Shown here: piece after piece, positions 23,496 through 31,167 of the stretch
Numbering within the stretch: the first letter of the stretch is position 1
How the letters are laid out: every line of letters begins with the position of its first letter
Assembly (NCBI GenBank): GCA_030425545.1
Contig: JAUIAC010000032.1
Location: 1-33,833 of the forward strand
Length of the DNA: 33,833 nt
DNA from: a bacterium
GTDB taxonomy: Bacteria > Myxococcota_A > UBA9042
Reading direction: 5' to 3'
The notes under the pieces: generated by a model
Databases searched by the model: none
What the model saw: only the letters and a program-made list of their open reading frames with translations
Told to the model about the DNA's origin: nothing
Translations under genes and position numbers: made by a program

Positions 23496-24656
23496 TCAGT
23501 CGTCGCAGTCGTCGTCGTCGTGGGACCCGGAGCTGCTCCCGCCGGGCTGGTAGCTGTTGTCGCCACCGGAGCCCGAGCCGCCGCTGTTCGAGCCGGCGCC
23601 GCCGCCGTCGGTGCCAGTGCCGCTGCCGCCGCTGTTCGAGCCGGTGTTGCCGCCGTCGGTGCCCGTAGAGCCGCCATTTGCGCCGCTGCCGTTCGAGCCG
23701 GCGCTGCCGCCGTCGGTGCCCGTAGAGCCGCCGTTTGCGCCGCTGCCGTTCGAGCCGGCGCTGCCGCCGTCGGTGCCTCCGCCGTTCGCGCCGCCGCTGT
23801 TTGATCCGGCGCTGCCACCGTCACTGCCCGCGCCGCCGTTGTTCGAGCCGGCGCTGCCGCCGCCGTCGTTGCCCGAGCCGGCGCCGTGGGAGCCGTGGTG
23901 GTCGTCCACGAAGTCGTTGCCGCCCTTGCCGGGGCAGCTGCAGTCGCCCTTGTCGAAGGTCTTGCGCACAGGCGGGGTGAAGTCGGCGCAGGTCTTGGAC
24001 TTGTGCGTCACGTCGCCGGCGCCGCTGATGTCGGTGTTCACGGACTTGGGCTCGCCGTAGTAGCTCACGTCGCTCGCCCCCGAGGCCTCGACGCTCAGGC
24101 TCTCCCAGACACACACGTTGACGTCGCTGGCGCCCGAGGTGTCGATGCGCACGTCGTCGGCGTGGAGCGCCTTTGTGCGCACGTCGGCGGCGCCCGAGGT
24201 GTCCACGCGCAGGTCGTTGACCTTGCCCGCTAGGCGGATCAGGGCCGCGCCCGAGGTGTCCACGTCGAGCCGCTTGCTCGCGATGTTCCAGGCCGTCACT
24301 TCGACGGCGCCCGAGCCCGACACGCCGCGGAGGTTGCGCGTCTTCACCCACACCTCCAGGGGCAGGGTGGCGTCGATCCAGTCGTCGGACGAGATCTCCA
24401 GCGTGCCGTTCTTCACCCGCGTGGTGATGCTCCCCACCAGGTTGTCGTCACCGGAGACGACCACGGAAGGCGGCGCGTTGGGGTCGACCTCGACGAACAC
24501 CGCCACCGCGCCGGTGATGTCGAGTCGGTTGAACTGGGTCACCTCGCGGGTGTCTTCGTCCCAGAATCCGCTGCCCTGGCGGCCGTCGCAGCCGCTGAGG
24601 GTGGCGACCGCCGTCAGCGCAATCAGCGCCGCGATCTTGGAGATGGGGTGTGTCAT
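23496..24656 (-). CDS. Head-GIN-domain (DUF2807) lipoprotein with Gly/Ser/Asn repeat tail
   Basis: 386 aa. The ATG at 24656 has a strong AGGAGG box seven bases upstream. The signal ends T-L-S-G-C (Cys23). The DUF2807 head (residues ~38-215) shows the expected series of short strands with repeating S-G-A turns (V-D-T-S-G-A, I-D-T-S-G-A, V-E-A-S-G-A, D-I-S-G-A) that stack into a beta-helix. A Cys-containing stretch (CSCPGKGG) follows. The last ~140 residues are a Gly/Ser/Asn/Asp low-complexity tail with a 57-bp exact repeat, ending in H-D-D-D-D-C-D-D. It is probably a lipid-anchored surface protein; the family is often called putative auto-transporter adhesin head GIN, but adhesion is unproven. 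Start and lipobox are sure; function is not. Confidence 0.9.
   Translation of the reverse strand: MTHPISKIAALIALTAVATLSGCDGRQGSGFWDEDTREVTQFNRLDITGAVAVFVEVDPNAPPSVVVSGDDNLVGSITTRVKNGTLEISSDDWIDATLPLEVWVKTRNLRGVSGSGAVEVTAWNIASKRLDVDTSGAALIRLAGKVNDLRVDTSGAADVRTKALHADDVRIDTSGASDVNVCVWESLSVEASGASDVSYYGEPKSVNTDISGAGDVTHKSKTCADFTPPVRKTFDKGDCSCPGKGGNDFVDDHHGSHGAGSGNDGGGSAGSNNGGAGSDGGSAGSNSGGANGGGTDGGSAGSNGSGANGGSTGTDGGSAGSNGSGANGGSTGTDGGNTGSNSGGSGTGTDGGGAGSNSGGSGSGGDNSYQPGGSSSGSHDDDDCDD
23657..23770 (-). repeat. 57-bp tandem repeat in the GIN-lipoprotein tail
   Basis: Two adjacent 57-bp copies (23657-23713 and 23714-23770) differ at one base and encode a 19-residue Gly/Ser/Asn/Ala/Thr unit. Diverged shorter copies continue on both sides (about 23570-23880). 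Confidence 0.9.
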
Positions 24657-24675
24657 GGGGGCCTCCTTGTGCGGC

Positions 24676-24717
24676 GTGTTTCACGGCCGCCTGCGTCCTC
24701 TCACACCCTTGAAACAC
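24676..24717. promoter_or_regulatory. Inverted repeat between divergent genes, possible operator
   Basis: The arms gtgtttcacgg (24676-24686) and ccttgaaacac (24707-24717) are inverted copies with one mismatch and centres 31 bp apart. The pair starts 20 bp upstream of the GIN-lipoprotein start in the 149-bp gap shared with the TMTC-like gene. It could be a repressor site or a leader hairpin. Confidence 0.4.
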
Positions 24718-24805
24718 CGCTGCGCGCTCCAGGTGTCACCTCCCGACCAAAGAGAGCTGCGCGTGGGGTCGTGACCCGGCGTCGGGCCTCGTCTACTGTT
24801 GCTGT

Positions 24806-26443
24806 GTGACCATGTCGCCACCCACCAACGCGCCCGCGGCGCCGACCCCTCCCCCGGCTACGCGTCCCAGCCCGGCCGCGTCGGCCCGTGTCCCCCGCTG
24901 GTGGTGGGCGCTTCCGCTGGTGCTGGCGCTCCTGGCGGCCAGCCTCACCGTGGACGGCGACTACGTGTACGACGACCGACACGCGGTGCTCGCCAGCCCC
25001 GTGGTGCAGGGCGACGTCGGCGTGGGCGAGGCCCTCCGCCGCGACTTCTGGGGGCATCGGCTGGGCAACCCGTCCAAGGTGTCGTGGCGCCCCGCGCTGC
25101 CCCTGCTCTGGCGTGGGCTCTGGGCCCTGGGCGAGGGTGCGCCGCTGCCGCTGCGCGCCCTGGCCGTGTTGGGGCATCTCCTGGCGACGGCGGCCTTGCT
25201 GGCGCTGCTGCGCACGCTCTTGCCGGCGGCCGTCGCGCTCGGCGCCGCGGCGCTCTTCGCGGTGCATCCGGTCCACGCGGAGGCCCTCGGCGGGATCGTG
25301 GGGCAGGGCGACGTCTTCGCTGGCGCCTTTGGCTTCGCGGCGCTGTGGCTCTGGGTCTCCCGGCCCGAGCAGGGGCGCGCCGCGGCCTTGGGGGTCGCCC
25401 TGGTCGGCGTCGGGGCGCTCTTCAAGGAGAGCGCCGTGCTCTACGGCCTGGCGGGGGTGGCGTGGGTCTTGGCCTCCGCTGCGCCGCGCCGCCAGAAGGC
25501 CACCGTGGTCGGCGGGGTCGCGGCGGTGATCGTCGCCGTCGCGGCGATGCAGTGGTTGGCGCACGGGGGCCACGCCGAGGACGCCACGGACAACGTCGTC
25601 GTCGCCCTGGATCCGGGCCAGCGGGTGGTGACCGGCCTCGCCATCCTGTGGCGCAGCCTGCGGGTCACCCTGGCGCCGGTGGACGTCGCCGCCAACCACG
25701 GCTACGGCAGCTACAGCGCGGACGTGTCGGGCTTGCTCGGCGCTGCGACCCTGGGTCTGCTGGCGTTGATCGTAGGCCTCTGGGCCGGCGCGCGGGCGCT
25801 GTTGGACGGCCGCAAGCAGCTGGCCCTGTGGTGCGCGCTCTGGTTCGGCCCTGCGGTCGTGCAGAGCCACCTGCTCGTCGTGGGCCCGACCGAGTTCGCC
25901 GAGCGGCTGCTCTATGGCAGCTGCGCTGTCGCGTGCGTGGCCGTGGTGTCGGCGGTGCACCGCGCCTTCGCCGACCGGGCTGGCGTGCGCCGAGGCGTCG
26001 TCGTCGCCGTGCTCGTCGCCGCCAGCGCGTGGACCTGGCAGGCCCAGCGTCCGTGGCGCTCGCCGCGGGCGCTCTGGCAGCACGCCGTCTCCGTCGAGCC
26101 GCTCGCCTGGCGCGTGCACCACAACCTGGGGGACGCGTTGGCCAAGGCTGGCCAGAGTCAGGAGGGGCTGTGGCACCTGATGATGGGCGTGTGGATCAAG
26201 CGGCGGCTGCCGGCGCCGATCGACGGCAGGGTCGTCGCGGCACTTCAGGCCCGCCCGCCTCGGGAGCGCCTGCTCCTGACGCCGGGGGTGCTCGCCAAGG
26301 ACGATCCCTGTGGGCTGATCGAGGGCTTGGTCCAGGTCGCGTGGGGGCGTGACGCGACGCCCGACAACGCCAACCGGGCCCGCGCGGCTTTTGCGACGCG
26401 CTACCCGTGTGCGCGCCGATCCACACAGGGCTCGACTCCCTGA
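24806..26443 (+). CDS. TMTC-like multipass membrane glycosyltransferase with one TPR
   Basis: 545 aa from GTG 24806, or 543 from the ATG at 24812. Neither has a convincing Shine-Dalgarno, so translation may be leaderless. The Pro-rich N-terminus is followed by about ten hydrophobic segments. The first luminal loop has V-Y-D-D-R-H (the acidic pair typical of GT-C enzymes), then D-F-W-G-H and W-R-P-A-L-P-L-L. A second loop has A-V-H-P-V-H-A-E-A-L-G-G-I-V-G-Q-G-D. This is the TMTC/DUF1736 pattern; the DUF1736-like stretch (LDPGQRVVTGLAILWRSL) is near residue 270. TMTC proteins are O-mannosyltransferases in animals and usually have many TPRs; here only one TPR-like helix pair (V-H-H-N-L-G-D-A-L) is visible near residue 435. 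It may glycosylate exported proteins from a polyprenyl-linked donor (inference). Confidence 0.82.
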   Translation: MTMSPPTNAPAAPTPPPATRPSPAASARVPRWWWALPLVLALLAASLTVDGDYVYDDRHAVLASPVVQGDVGVGEALRRDFWGHRLGNPSKVSWRPALPLLWRGLWALGEGAPLPLRALAVLGHLLATAALLALLRTLLPAAVALGAAALFAVHPVHAEALGGIVGQGDVFAGAFGFAALWLWVSRPEQGRAAALGVALVGVGALFKESAVLYGLAGVAWVLASAAPRRQKATVVGGVAAVIVAVAAMQWLAHGGHAEDATDNVVVALDPGQRVVTGLAILWRSLRVTLAPVDVAANHGYGSYSADVSGLLGAATLGLLALIVGLWAGARALLDGRKQLALWCALWFGPAVVQSHLLVVGPTEFAERLLYGSCAVACVAVVSAVHRAFADRAGVRRGVVVAVLVAASAWTWQAQRPWRSPRALWQHAVSVEPLAWRVHHNLGDALAKAGQSQEGLWHLMMGVWIKRRLPAPIDGRVVAALQARPPRERLLLTPGVLAKDDPCGLIEGLVQVAWGRDATPDNANRARAAFATRYPCARRSTQGSTP

Positions 26444-26529
26444 CGCGCGCGCCAGCTGGCCGGAGGATATTCGCCACGGGCGCCGCTGCGTCGCCTAGCC
26501 TGCTGGCGTAGCCCGTCGCTGCGTAGATC

Positions 26530-27612
26530 TTGGGCTCTGCGCTTCTTGGAGGTCCCCTGAGCCGGAATCCCCGCCGCGCAGACGCTCGCGTCCCCTTGAT
26601 CCGCACGGCCCTGAGCATCGTGCTGCTCTTCTGCGTCGGCACCGTGGGCTACCTCGTCGTCGGGGGCGAGCAGACCTCGCTGCTCGACGCGCTCTACATG
26701 ACCGTGATCACGCTCACGACCGTGGGCTACGGTGAGATCATCGACCTCACGCACGCGCCCGGTGGCCGCGCGTTCACCATGGCGCTGCTGCTCGTGGGCG
26801 TCGGCACCTTCGTGTACTTCGTGTCCAACCTCACGGCCTTCATGGTGGAAGGCAGCCTCGAGAAGATCCTGTGGAGCTTTCGCATGAAACGGAAAATCGA
26901 CGCCCTGCGCGGCCACACGGTGCTCTGTGGAGGGGGCCACACGGGCGAGGCCGCGCTGCTCGAGCTGGTGGAGACCGAGCGGCCTTTCGTGCTGATCGAG
27001 CACGACCCGGAGCGGGTGGAGCAGCTGGTGGCGGTGGCCGGGCAGGAGTTCCCCGTGGTGCTGGGGGACGCGACAGAAGACGAGTGCCTCATCGCCGCGG
27101 GCGTCGCCCACGCCGAGGGGCTGGTGGCCGCCGTGTCCAACGACAAGGACAACCTCATCGTCACGGTGTCTGCGCGCCTGCTCAACCCCGAGCTGCGCAT
27201 CGTCGCGCGCTGCATCGACAAGAAGGTGGGCGACAAGCTGCGCAAGGCCGGCGCCGACGCGGTGGTCTCGCCCAACCTCATCGGCGGGCTGCGCATGGTC
27301 AGCGAGCTGGTGCGGCCGAACACGGTGTCCTTTCTGGACGTCATGCTGCGGGACAAGGACCGCCGGCTGCGGGTCGAAGACGTGGTCGTGGAGGCCGGCT
27401 CAGCGCTCGACGGCAAGCCGCTGTCGACCCTCGACGCGCGCAGCAATCACGACGTGCTGGTGGTGGCGCTGCGAGAGCTCGACGGCTCTTGGCGTTACAA
27501 CCCGGAGGACCACGACGTGCTCGAACCTGGGATGGCGCTGGTGCTCATCGCGTCGCCGGCCGCGCGGCGTGAGGTGGAGCGGGTCGCGGCGCGTCCGTCT
27601 GCCGAGGGGTGA
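26530..27612 (+). CDS. K+ channel subunit with RCK (TrkA-N/TrkA-C) domain
   Basis: Two hydrophobic segments (residues ~24-45 and ~82-102) flank a pore loop with the K+ selectivity filter T-V-G-Y-G (64-68). A cytoplasmic RCK domain follows, with the Rossmann motif C-G-G-G-H-T-G (134-140) and a nucleotide-binding acidic residue at the end of the second strand (V-L-I-E-H-D). A TrkA-C-like domain (~280-345) ends the protein. This is the MthK/GsuK-type architecture, a tetrameric channel gated by a bound ligand. The start is uncertain. The longest frame begins with TTG at 26530 without a Shine-Dalgarno, while a CTG at 26557 follows GGAGG by four bases and would give 351 aa; both keep the full channel. 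It is convergent with the kinase gene, with only 12 bp between the stops. Confidence 0.9.
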   Translation: MGSALLGGPLSRNPRRADARVPLIRTALSIVLLFCVGTVGYLVVGGEQTSLLDALYMTVITLTTVGYGEIIDLTHAPGGRAFTMALLLVGVGTFVYFVSNLTAFMVEGSLEKILWSFRMKRKIDALRGHTVLCGGGHTGEAALLELVETERPFVLIEHDPERVEQLVAVAGQEFPVVLGDATEDECLIAAGVAHAEGLVAAVSNDKDNLIVTVSARLLNPELRIVARCIDKKVGDKLRKAGADAVVSPNLIGGLRMVSELVRPNTVSFLDVMLRDKDRRLRVEDVVVEAGSALDGKPLSTLDARSNHDVLVVALRELDGSWRYNPEDHDVLEPGMALVLIASPAARREVERVAARPSAEG

Positions 27613-27624
27613 GCGGCGCTGGCG

Positions 27625-29757
27625 TCAGCTGCCGTCGAGGTGCACCCGCAGCTGTGTGACCCCGGACTGGGCCTCGTCGCGCTTGTCGACCACCACGTGC
27701 GGGCTGGGACGGCTGGTCCAGACCCGCAGCTGGTAGGGCGTGCCCGCCGGCGCCGTGAACTGGAGCACCAGCTCGACGCCGTCGAGCTCCGGGCGGTCCA
27801 CGGCGACGCGGCCGACCCACATGCCCCGATCGCGGCGAAAGGTCACCGGGCGCGCGGGGCTGGTGGGGGTCACACGCACGTAGCCGTCGAGATCCGCCGC
27901 GTGGGTGTCGCTGAGCGAGCGAAACTCGACGCGCAGGCGGCTCCACAGATCGGTGACCGGCACACTCCGCCGCGGCATGCGGCGATCGGCGACCGAGCGC
28001 GCGTTGCCGTGGCTGGCAGACGACCGTCGGCGGATGGCCGACGAGGGCCGAGAGGGGCGCCGGCGGCGCGGCGCGGCGGGCGCGGGTGACGCAGGCAACG
28101 GCGGCCCAGAGGAGGGCGGCGCAGAGGCGGGCGGCGCAGAGGAGGGAGGCGCCGAGGAAGGCGGCGCCGAGGAAGGCGACGCGGAGGCAGGTGGCGCAGC
28201 GGAGGGCGGCGCGGCGGAGGGCAGCGCGGCCGGATCGAAGGCTGAGAACGCCCCCGGCACGGGCGGCGGTGGCCGGTGGGCACCCGAGGACCAGGGCGTC
28301 TGCGGCACCGGCGGTGGTGCGTCCGGCTCGGCGGACCAGGGCGTCTGCGGCACGGGCGGCGGTGGTGCGTCCGGCTCGGCGGACCAGGGCGTCTGCGGCA
28401 CGGGCGGCGGTGGTGCGTCCGGCTCGGCGGACCAGGGCGTCGGCGGCACGGGCGGCGGTGGCCCGTCGACCCCAGGTGGCGGCGGCGAGCTCGCGGACCG
28501 CTGGGCCGACAGGGACGCCAGCGCAGGGATGTCGCCCACCACGGGCGTGGTCAACGCGCGGGGCGAGAGCCCGCCGGGCCGGGGCTGGGTGGTCCGTCCC
28601 CGCAGGACCGCGCTCAACCCGGCGGGATGGTGGGCCTGCGCCGCTTGCGCTCCCAGGTCCAGCAGCTCCTGACTCGCGGCGCTCAAGGCCGCGATCTCCG
28701 GGCGCAGCTCGGGCGGCGACACGGGCTCGTCGTCGTCGTCGTCCGGCATCGCCGGGATCGCGAGGGCGGTGTGCTCGTCGACGTCGACCGCCGCGGGCCG
28801 GTCGACGGCGGTGGTCTCGTGAACGGCCCCGGTCTGACCAAAGTTCGCGACCGCAGCGCCGTGACCGTCTGGCAGCCCCGCGACCAGCCGGTCCAGGAGC
28901 CCGACGGCCTCACGCGCCGAGGTGGGCCGCTGGTCCTGCCGCTTGGCGAGCAGCAGCTCCAGCACGTTCTGCACTGCGTCCGGGTCGGGGAGGTCCGGGC
29001 GCAGCCGGCCGATGTGCGGCACCGACGCGTTGACGTGCATGGACAGCAGGTCCATCGGCTGCCGCCCTTCGAAGGGCGGTCGCCCCGCCAGCATCTCGAA
29101 GAGGATCACGCCCACCGCGTAGAGGTCGGTGGCGTGGTTCACCTTCTGCCCCAGGCACTGCTCCGGCGCCATGTACTGCGGCGTCCCCACCAGCGTGCCG
29201 CTGCCGGTCAAGCTGTCGCCGCCTACCGTCGTGCCGCCCTTGGCGAGGCCGTAGTCGATGATCTTCACGTGGTGGGCAGACCACTCCGTGCGACACAGAA
29301 AGAGGTTCGACGGCTTCAGATCTCGGTGGATGATGCCCTTGTCGTGCGCCTCGTGGAGAGCGCCCAGGGCCTGCCTGGCGATGTCGACCGCCGCCCCGAG
29401 CTGCAGCGCGCCGTGGCGCTGGAGGTGTCGAAAGAGGTCGTACCCCTCGAGCAGCTCCATCACCAGGAAGACCATGCCGTCGGCCGTGTGGCCAAAGTCG
29501 ATGAGCCGCACGGAGTTGGGATGCGCCAGCTGCGAGAGCACGCGCGCCTCACGGCGGAAGCGGCGGACCCAGTCCAGCGTGTCCTCGAGCGACTGCGACA
29601 GGGTTTTGATCGCCACCGGACGCTCGAGCGGCAGCTGCAGCCCGCGATACACCACGCCCGACGCGCCGCGGCCAATGACGGCCTGCAGCAGGTACCGCTC
29701 GTCCAGCTTGTGTCCGACGAGGGGGTCGTCGTCCGTCGGTTGCCCGGGCGCTGTCAC
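27625..29757 (-). CDS. Ser/Thr protein kinase with DYG motif and Pro-rich linker
   Basis: 710 aa, starting with GTG 29757 with GAGG six bases upstream. The Hanks kinase domain (~20-290) is complete: G-R-G-A-S-G (29-34), ATP-binding Lys51, H-R-D-L-K-P-S-N with catalytic Asp146, D-Y-G (168-170) in place of the usual D-F-G, and A-P-E (197-199). It is therefore probably active. A long disordered Ala/Pro/Ser-rich linker (~340-610) contains a 16-residue Pro/Trp repeat and an Ser/Ala/Pro repeat, then an Arg-rich stretch (R-R-R-R-P-S-R). A conserved-looking C-terminal beta domain (~620-710) may sense ligands or bind partners. No transmembrane helix was seen, so it is likely cytoplasmic. It is divergent from the PI-PLC lipoprotein gene; the target proteins are unknown. 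Confidence 0.92.
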   Translation of the reverse strand: MTAPGQPTDDDPLVGHKLDERYLLQAVIGRGASGVVYRGLQLPLERPVAIKTLSQSLEDTLDWVRRFRREARVLSQLAHPNSVRLIDFGHTADGMVFLVMELLEGYDLFRHLQRHGALQLGAAVDIARQALGALHEAHDKGIIHRDLKPSNLFLCRTEWSAHHVKIIDYGLAKGGTTVGGDSLTGSGTLVGTPQYMAPEQCLGQKVNHATDLYAVGVILFEMLAGRPPFEGRQPMDLLSMHVNASVPHIGRLRPDLPDPDAVQNVLELLLAKRQDQRPTSAREAVGLLDRLVAGLPDGHGAAVANFGQTGAVHETTAVDRPAAVDVDEHTALAIPAMPDDDDDEPVSPPELRPEIAALSAASQELLDLGAQAAQAHHPAGLSAVLRGRTTQPRPGGLSPRALTTPVVGDIPALASLSAQRSASSPPPPGVDGPPPPVPPTPWSAEPDAPPPPVPQTPWSAEPDAPPPPVPQTPWSAEPDAPPPVPQTPWSSGAHRPPPPVPGAFSAFDPAALPSAAPPSAAPPASASPSSAPPSSAPPSSAPPASAPPSSGPPLPASPAPAAPRRRRPSRPSSAIRRRSSASHGNARSVADRRMPRRSVPVTDLWSRLRVEFRSLSDTHAADLDGYVRVTPTSPARPVTFRRDRGMWVGRVAVDRPELDGVELVLQFTAPAGTPYQLRVWTSRPSPHVVVDKRDEAQSGVTQLRVHLDGS
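28100..28235 (-). repeat. Imperfect 15-bp repeat array in the kinase linker
   Basis: About eight diverged 15-bp units encode repeats of the form S-A-P-P-S and P-A-S-A-P. They are out of phase with the neighbouring 48-bp array, and boundaries are approximate. Confidence 0.6.
28283..28464 (-). repeat. 48-bp tandem repeat in the kinase linker
   Basis: Three 48-bp units (28321-28368, 28369-28416 and 28417-28464), the first two identical, and a partial unit at 28283-28320 encode a 16-residue repeat with P-P-P-P-V-P-Q-T-P-W and S-A-E-P-D-A, residues ~432-492. Confidence 0.9.
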
Positions 29758-29940
29758 TGAATGCCTCGATGCGCGTGTGGAGGCGCGAGTTTCTGCGACA
29801 GCGCCCTATGTGTCGAGTCCTGCGCGCGGGGAACGCGCTCGGGACGGGGTCGGGTGGGGTGCGTGATTCTTCCCCGGTGGGCTGGCAGTCTGCGTTTCGG
29901 GTGCGTCGACAGCGGTCGTGAAGCCAAGGGGTGAACATCG

Positions 29941-31149
29941 ATGAGAGCGTGGAGACGAGCAGGGCCACTGCGCCACACGACGGTGCGGACGGGCGAGATC
30001 TCTGGCGCAGCGGCGGGAGGCCTGCGCCGCCGCCACAGCCGCCGACTCGCCGCGCGCGGCCGGCGGTGGGGGCTGCTCGCGGCCCTGGCGTTGGCCGGCG
30101 CTGGGATCGCTGGCGCGGGCGTCTCGGGTTGCGCCGACGCTGCTGCGACCGGTGATGGCGACAGCGCCTCGGGCGGCGACGGACAGGTCCACAGCGCGGA
30201 CGGCGGTGGCGAGGGTGGCGACGGCCGGGGCGCCGCAGGGCACGACGGCGCGATTCAGGACGGCGCGATTCAGGACGGCGCGGTTCAGGACGGCGTGGGG
30301 CAGGACGGCGCGGGCGCAGACGCGTCGACGCAGCGCGCCTGCAACGGCCACCCCAAGCTGTGTGGCCGACGCCTGGATCAGGTCGTGTTTCCCGCGACGC
30401 ACAACAGCATGAGCAACAGCGACGAGGGCTGGGCCTTCGCCAACCAGAACAAGGGCCTGGCGACGCAGCTGAACGACGGCGTGCGAGGCTTCCTCATCGA
30501 CACCCACAAGTGGAGTAACCCCGACGACCCGTCGACCACCTCGTGGCTGTGCCACGGCCCGTGCGTGCTCGGCAGCATTCGGCTGGTCGACGCGCTCGGG
30601 GTGTTCGCGGACTTCCTGGCGAAGCACCCGAACGAGGTGCTGATCTTCGTCGTCGAAGACGCGCTCCCCGCGGCCGACTTCGCCCAGGAGATGAAGGCGA
30701 GCGGGCTGCTGCCCTACGTGATCACCCACAAGGTGGGCACCCCGTTTCCTACATTGGACGCCTTGATCGACGCCAACACGCGCCTGCTCGTCACCGTGCA
30801 GGGCAAGGGCGGCACGCCGGCCTGGATGCTGGGCTTCAACAGCGTCGGGTTCGACACGCCCTACGCGTTCAAGACCATGGCCGCGCTGCAGAAGTCCGGC
30901 GGTGACGACGACTCGTGCCGTCGCTTTCGCGGGACCGAGGGGGCGCCCCTCTTCCTGGTGAACCACTGGGTCGCGGAGGTGCTGCCCACCCCCTTCTGGT
31001 CGGAGCAGGCCAACGCGGCCGACGTCTTGCTCACGCGCGCTCAGCGCTGCGCGGCCCTGCACAAGCGGCCTCCGACCCTCCTGGCGGTGGACCACTACGA
31101 CCTCGGCGGGCTCTTCTCCGTGGTGCGGACGCTCAACGGCCTGCCATAG
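29941..31149 (+). CDS. PI-PLC X-domain lipoprotein
   Basis: 402 aa. The ATG at 29941 has AAGGGG nine bases upstream. The Arg-rich leader is unusually long (~43 residues) and ends in V-S-G-C (Cys64), the lipobox. A disordered linker with five D-G-A-(I/V)-Q repeats (residues ~102-125) precedes the catalytic domain. Candidate active-site residues are His154 in T-H-N-S and His189 in I-D-T-H, with Cys204 and Cys208 around C-H-G-P-C. Downstream are E-V-L-I-F-V-V-E-D and L-L-V-T-V-Q, the usual strands of the TIM barrel. The family cleaves phosphatidylinositol or its glycan derivatives. A lipid-anchored form would act at the cell surface or on other cells. It is divergent from the kinase gene with a 183-bp gap, and 18 bp separate its stop from the caspase gene's stop. 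Confidence 0.87.
   Translation: MRAWRRAGPLRHTTVRTGEISGAAAGGLRRRHSRRLAARGRRWGLLAALALAGAGIAGAGVSGCADAAATGDGDSASGGDGQVHSADGGGEGGDGRGAAGHDGAIQDGAIQDGAVQDGVGQDGAGADASTQRACNGHPKLCGRRLDQVVFPATHNSMSNSDEGWAFANQNKGLATQLNDGVRGFLIDTHKWSNPDDPSTTSWLCHGPCVLGSIRLVDALGVFADFLAKHPNEVLIFVVEDALPAADFAQEMKASGLLPYVITHKVGTPFPTLDALIDANTRLLVTVQGKGGTPAWMLGFNSVGFDTPYAFKTMAALQKSGGDDDSCRRFRGTEGAPLFLVNHWVAEVLPTPFWSEQANAADVLLTRAQRCAALHKRPPTLLAVDHYDLGGLFSVVRTLNGLP
30244..30318 (+). repeat. 15-bp tandem repeat, five copies, in the PI-PLC linker
   Basis: Five units of gacggcgc-(g/a)-ttcag type (two exact, others diverged) encode Asp-Gly-Ala-Ile/Val-Gln repeats in frame between the lipobox and the catalytic domain. Confidence 0.85.
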
Positions 31150-31167
31150 GCCAGCGCGGCGCCCACG

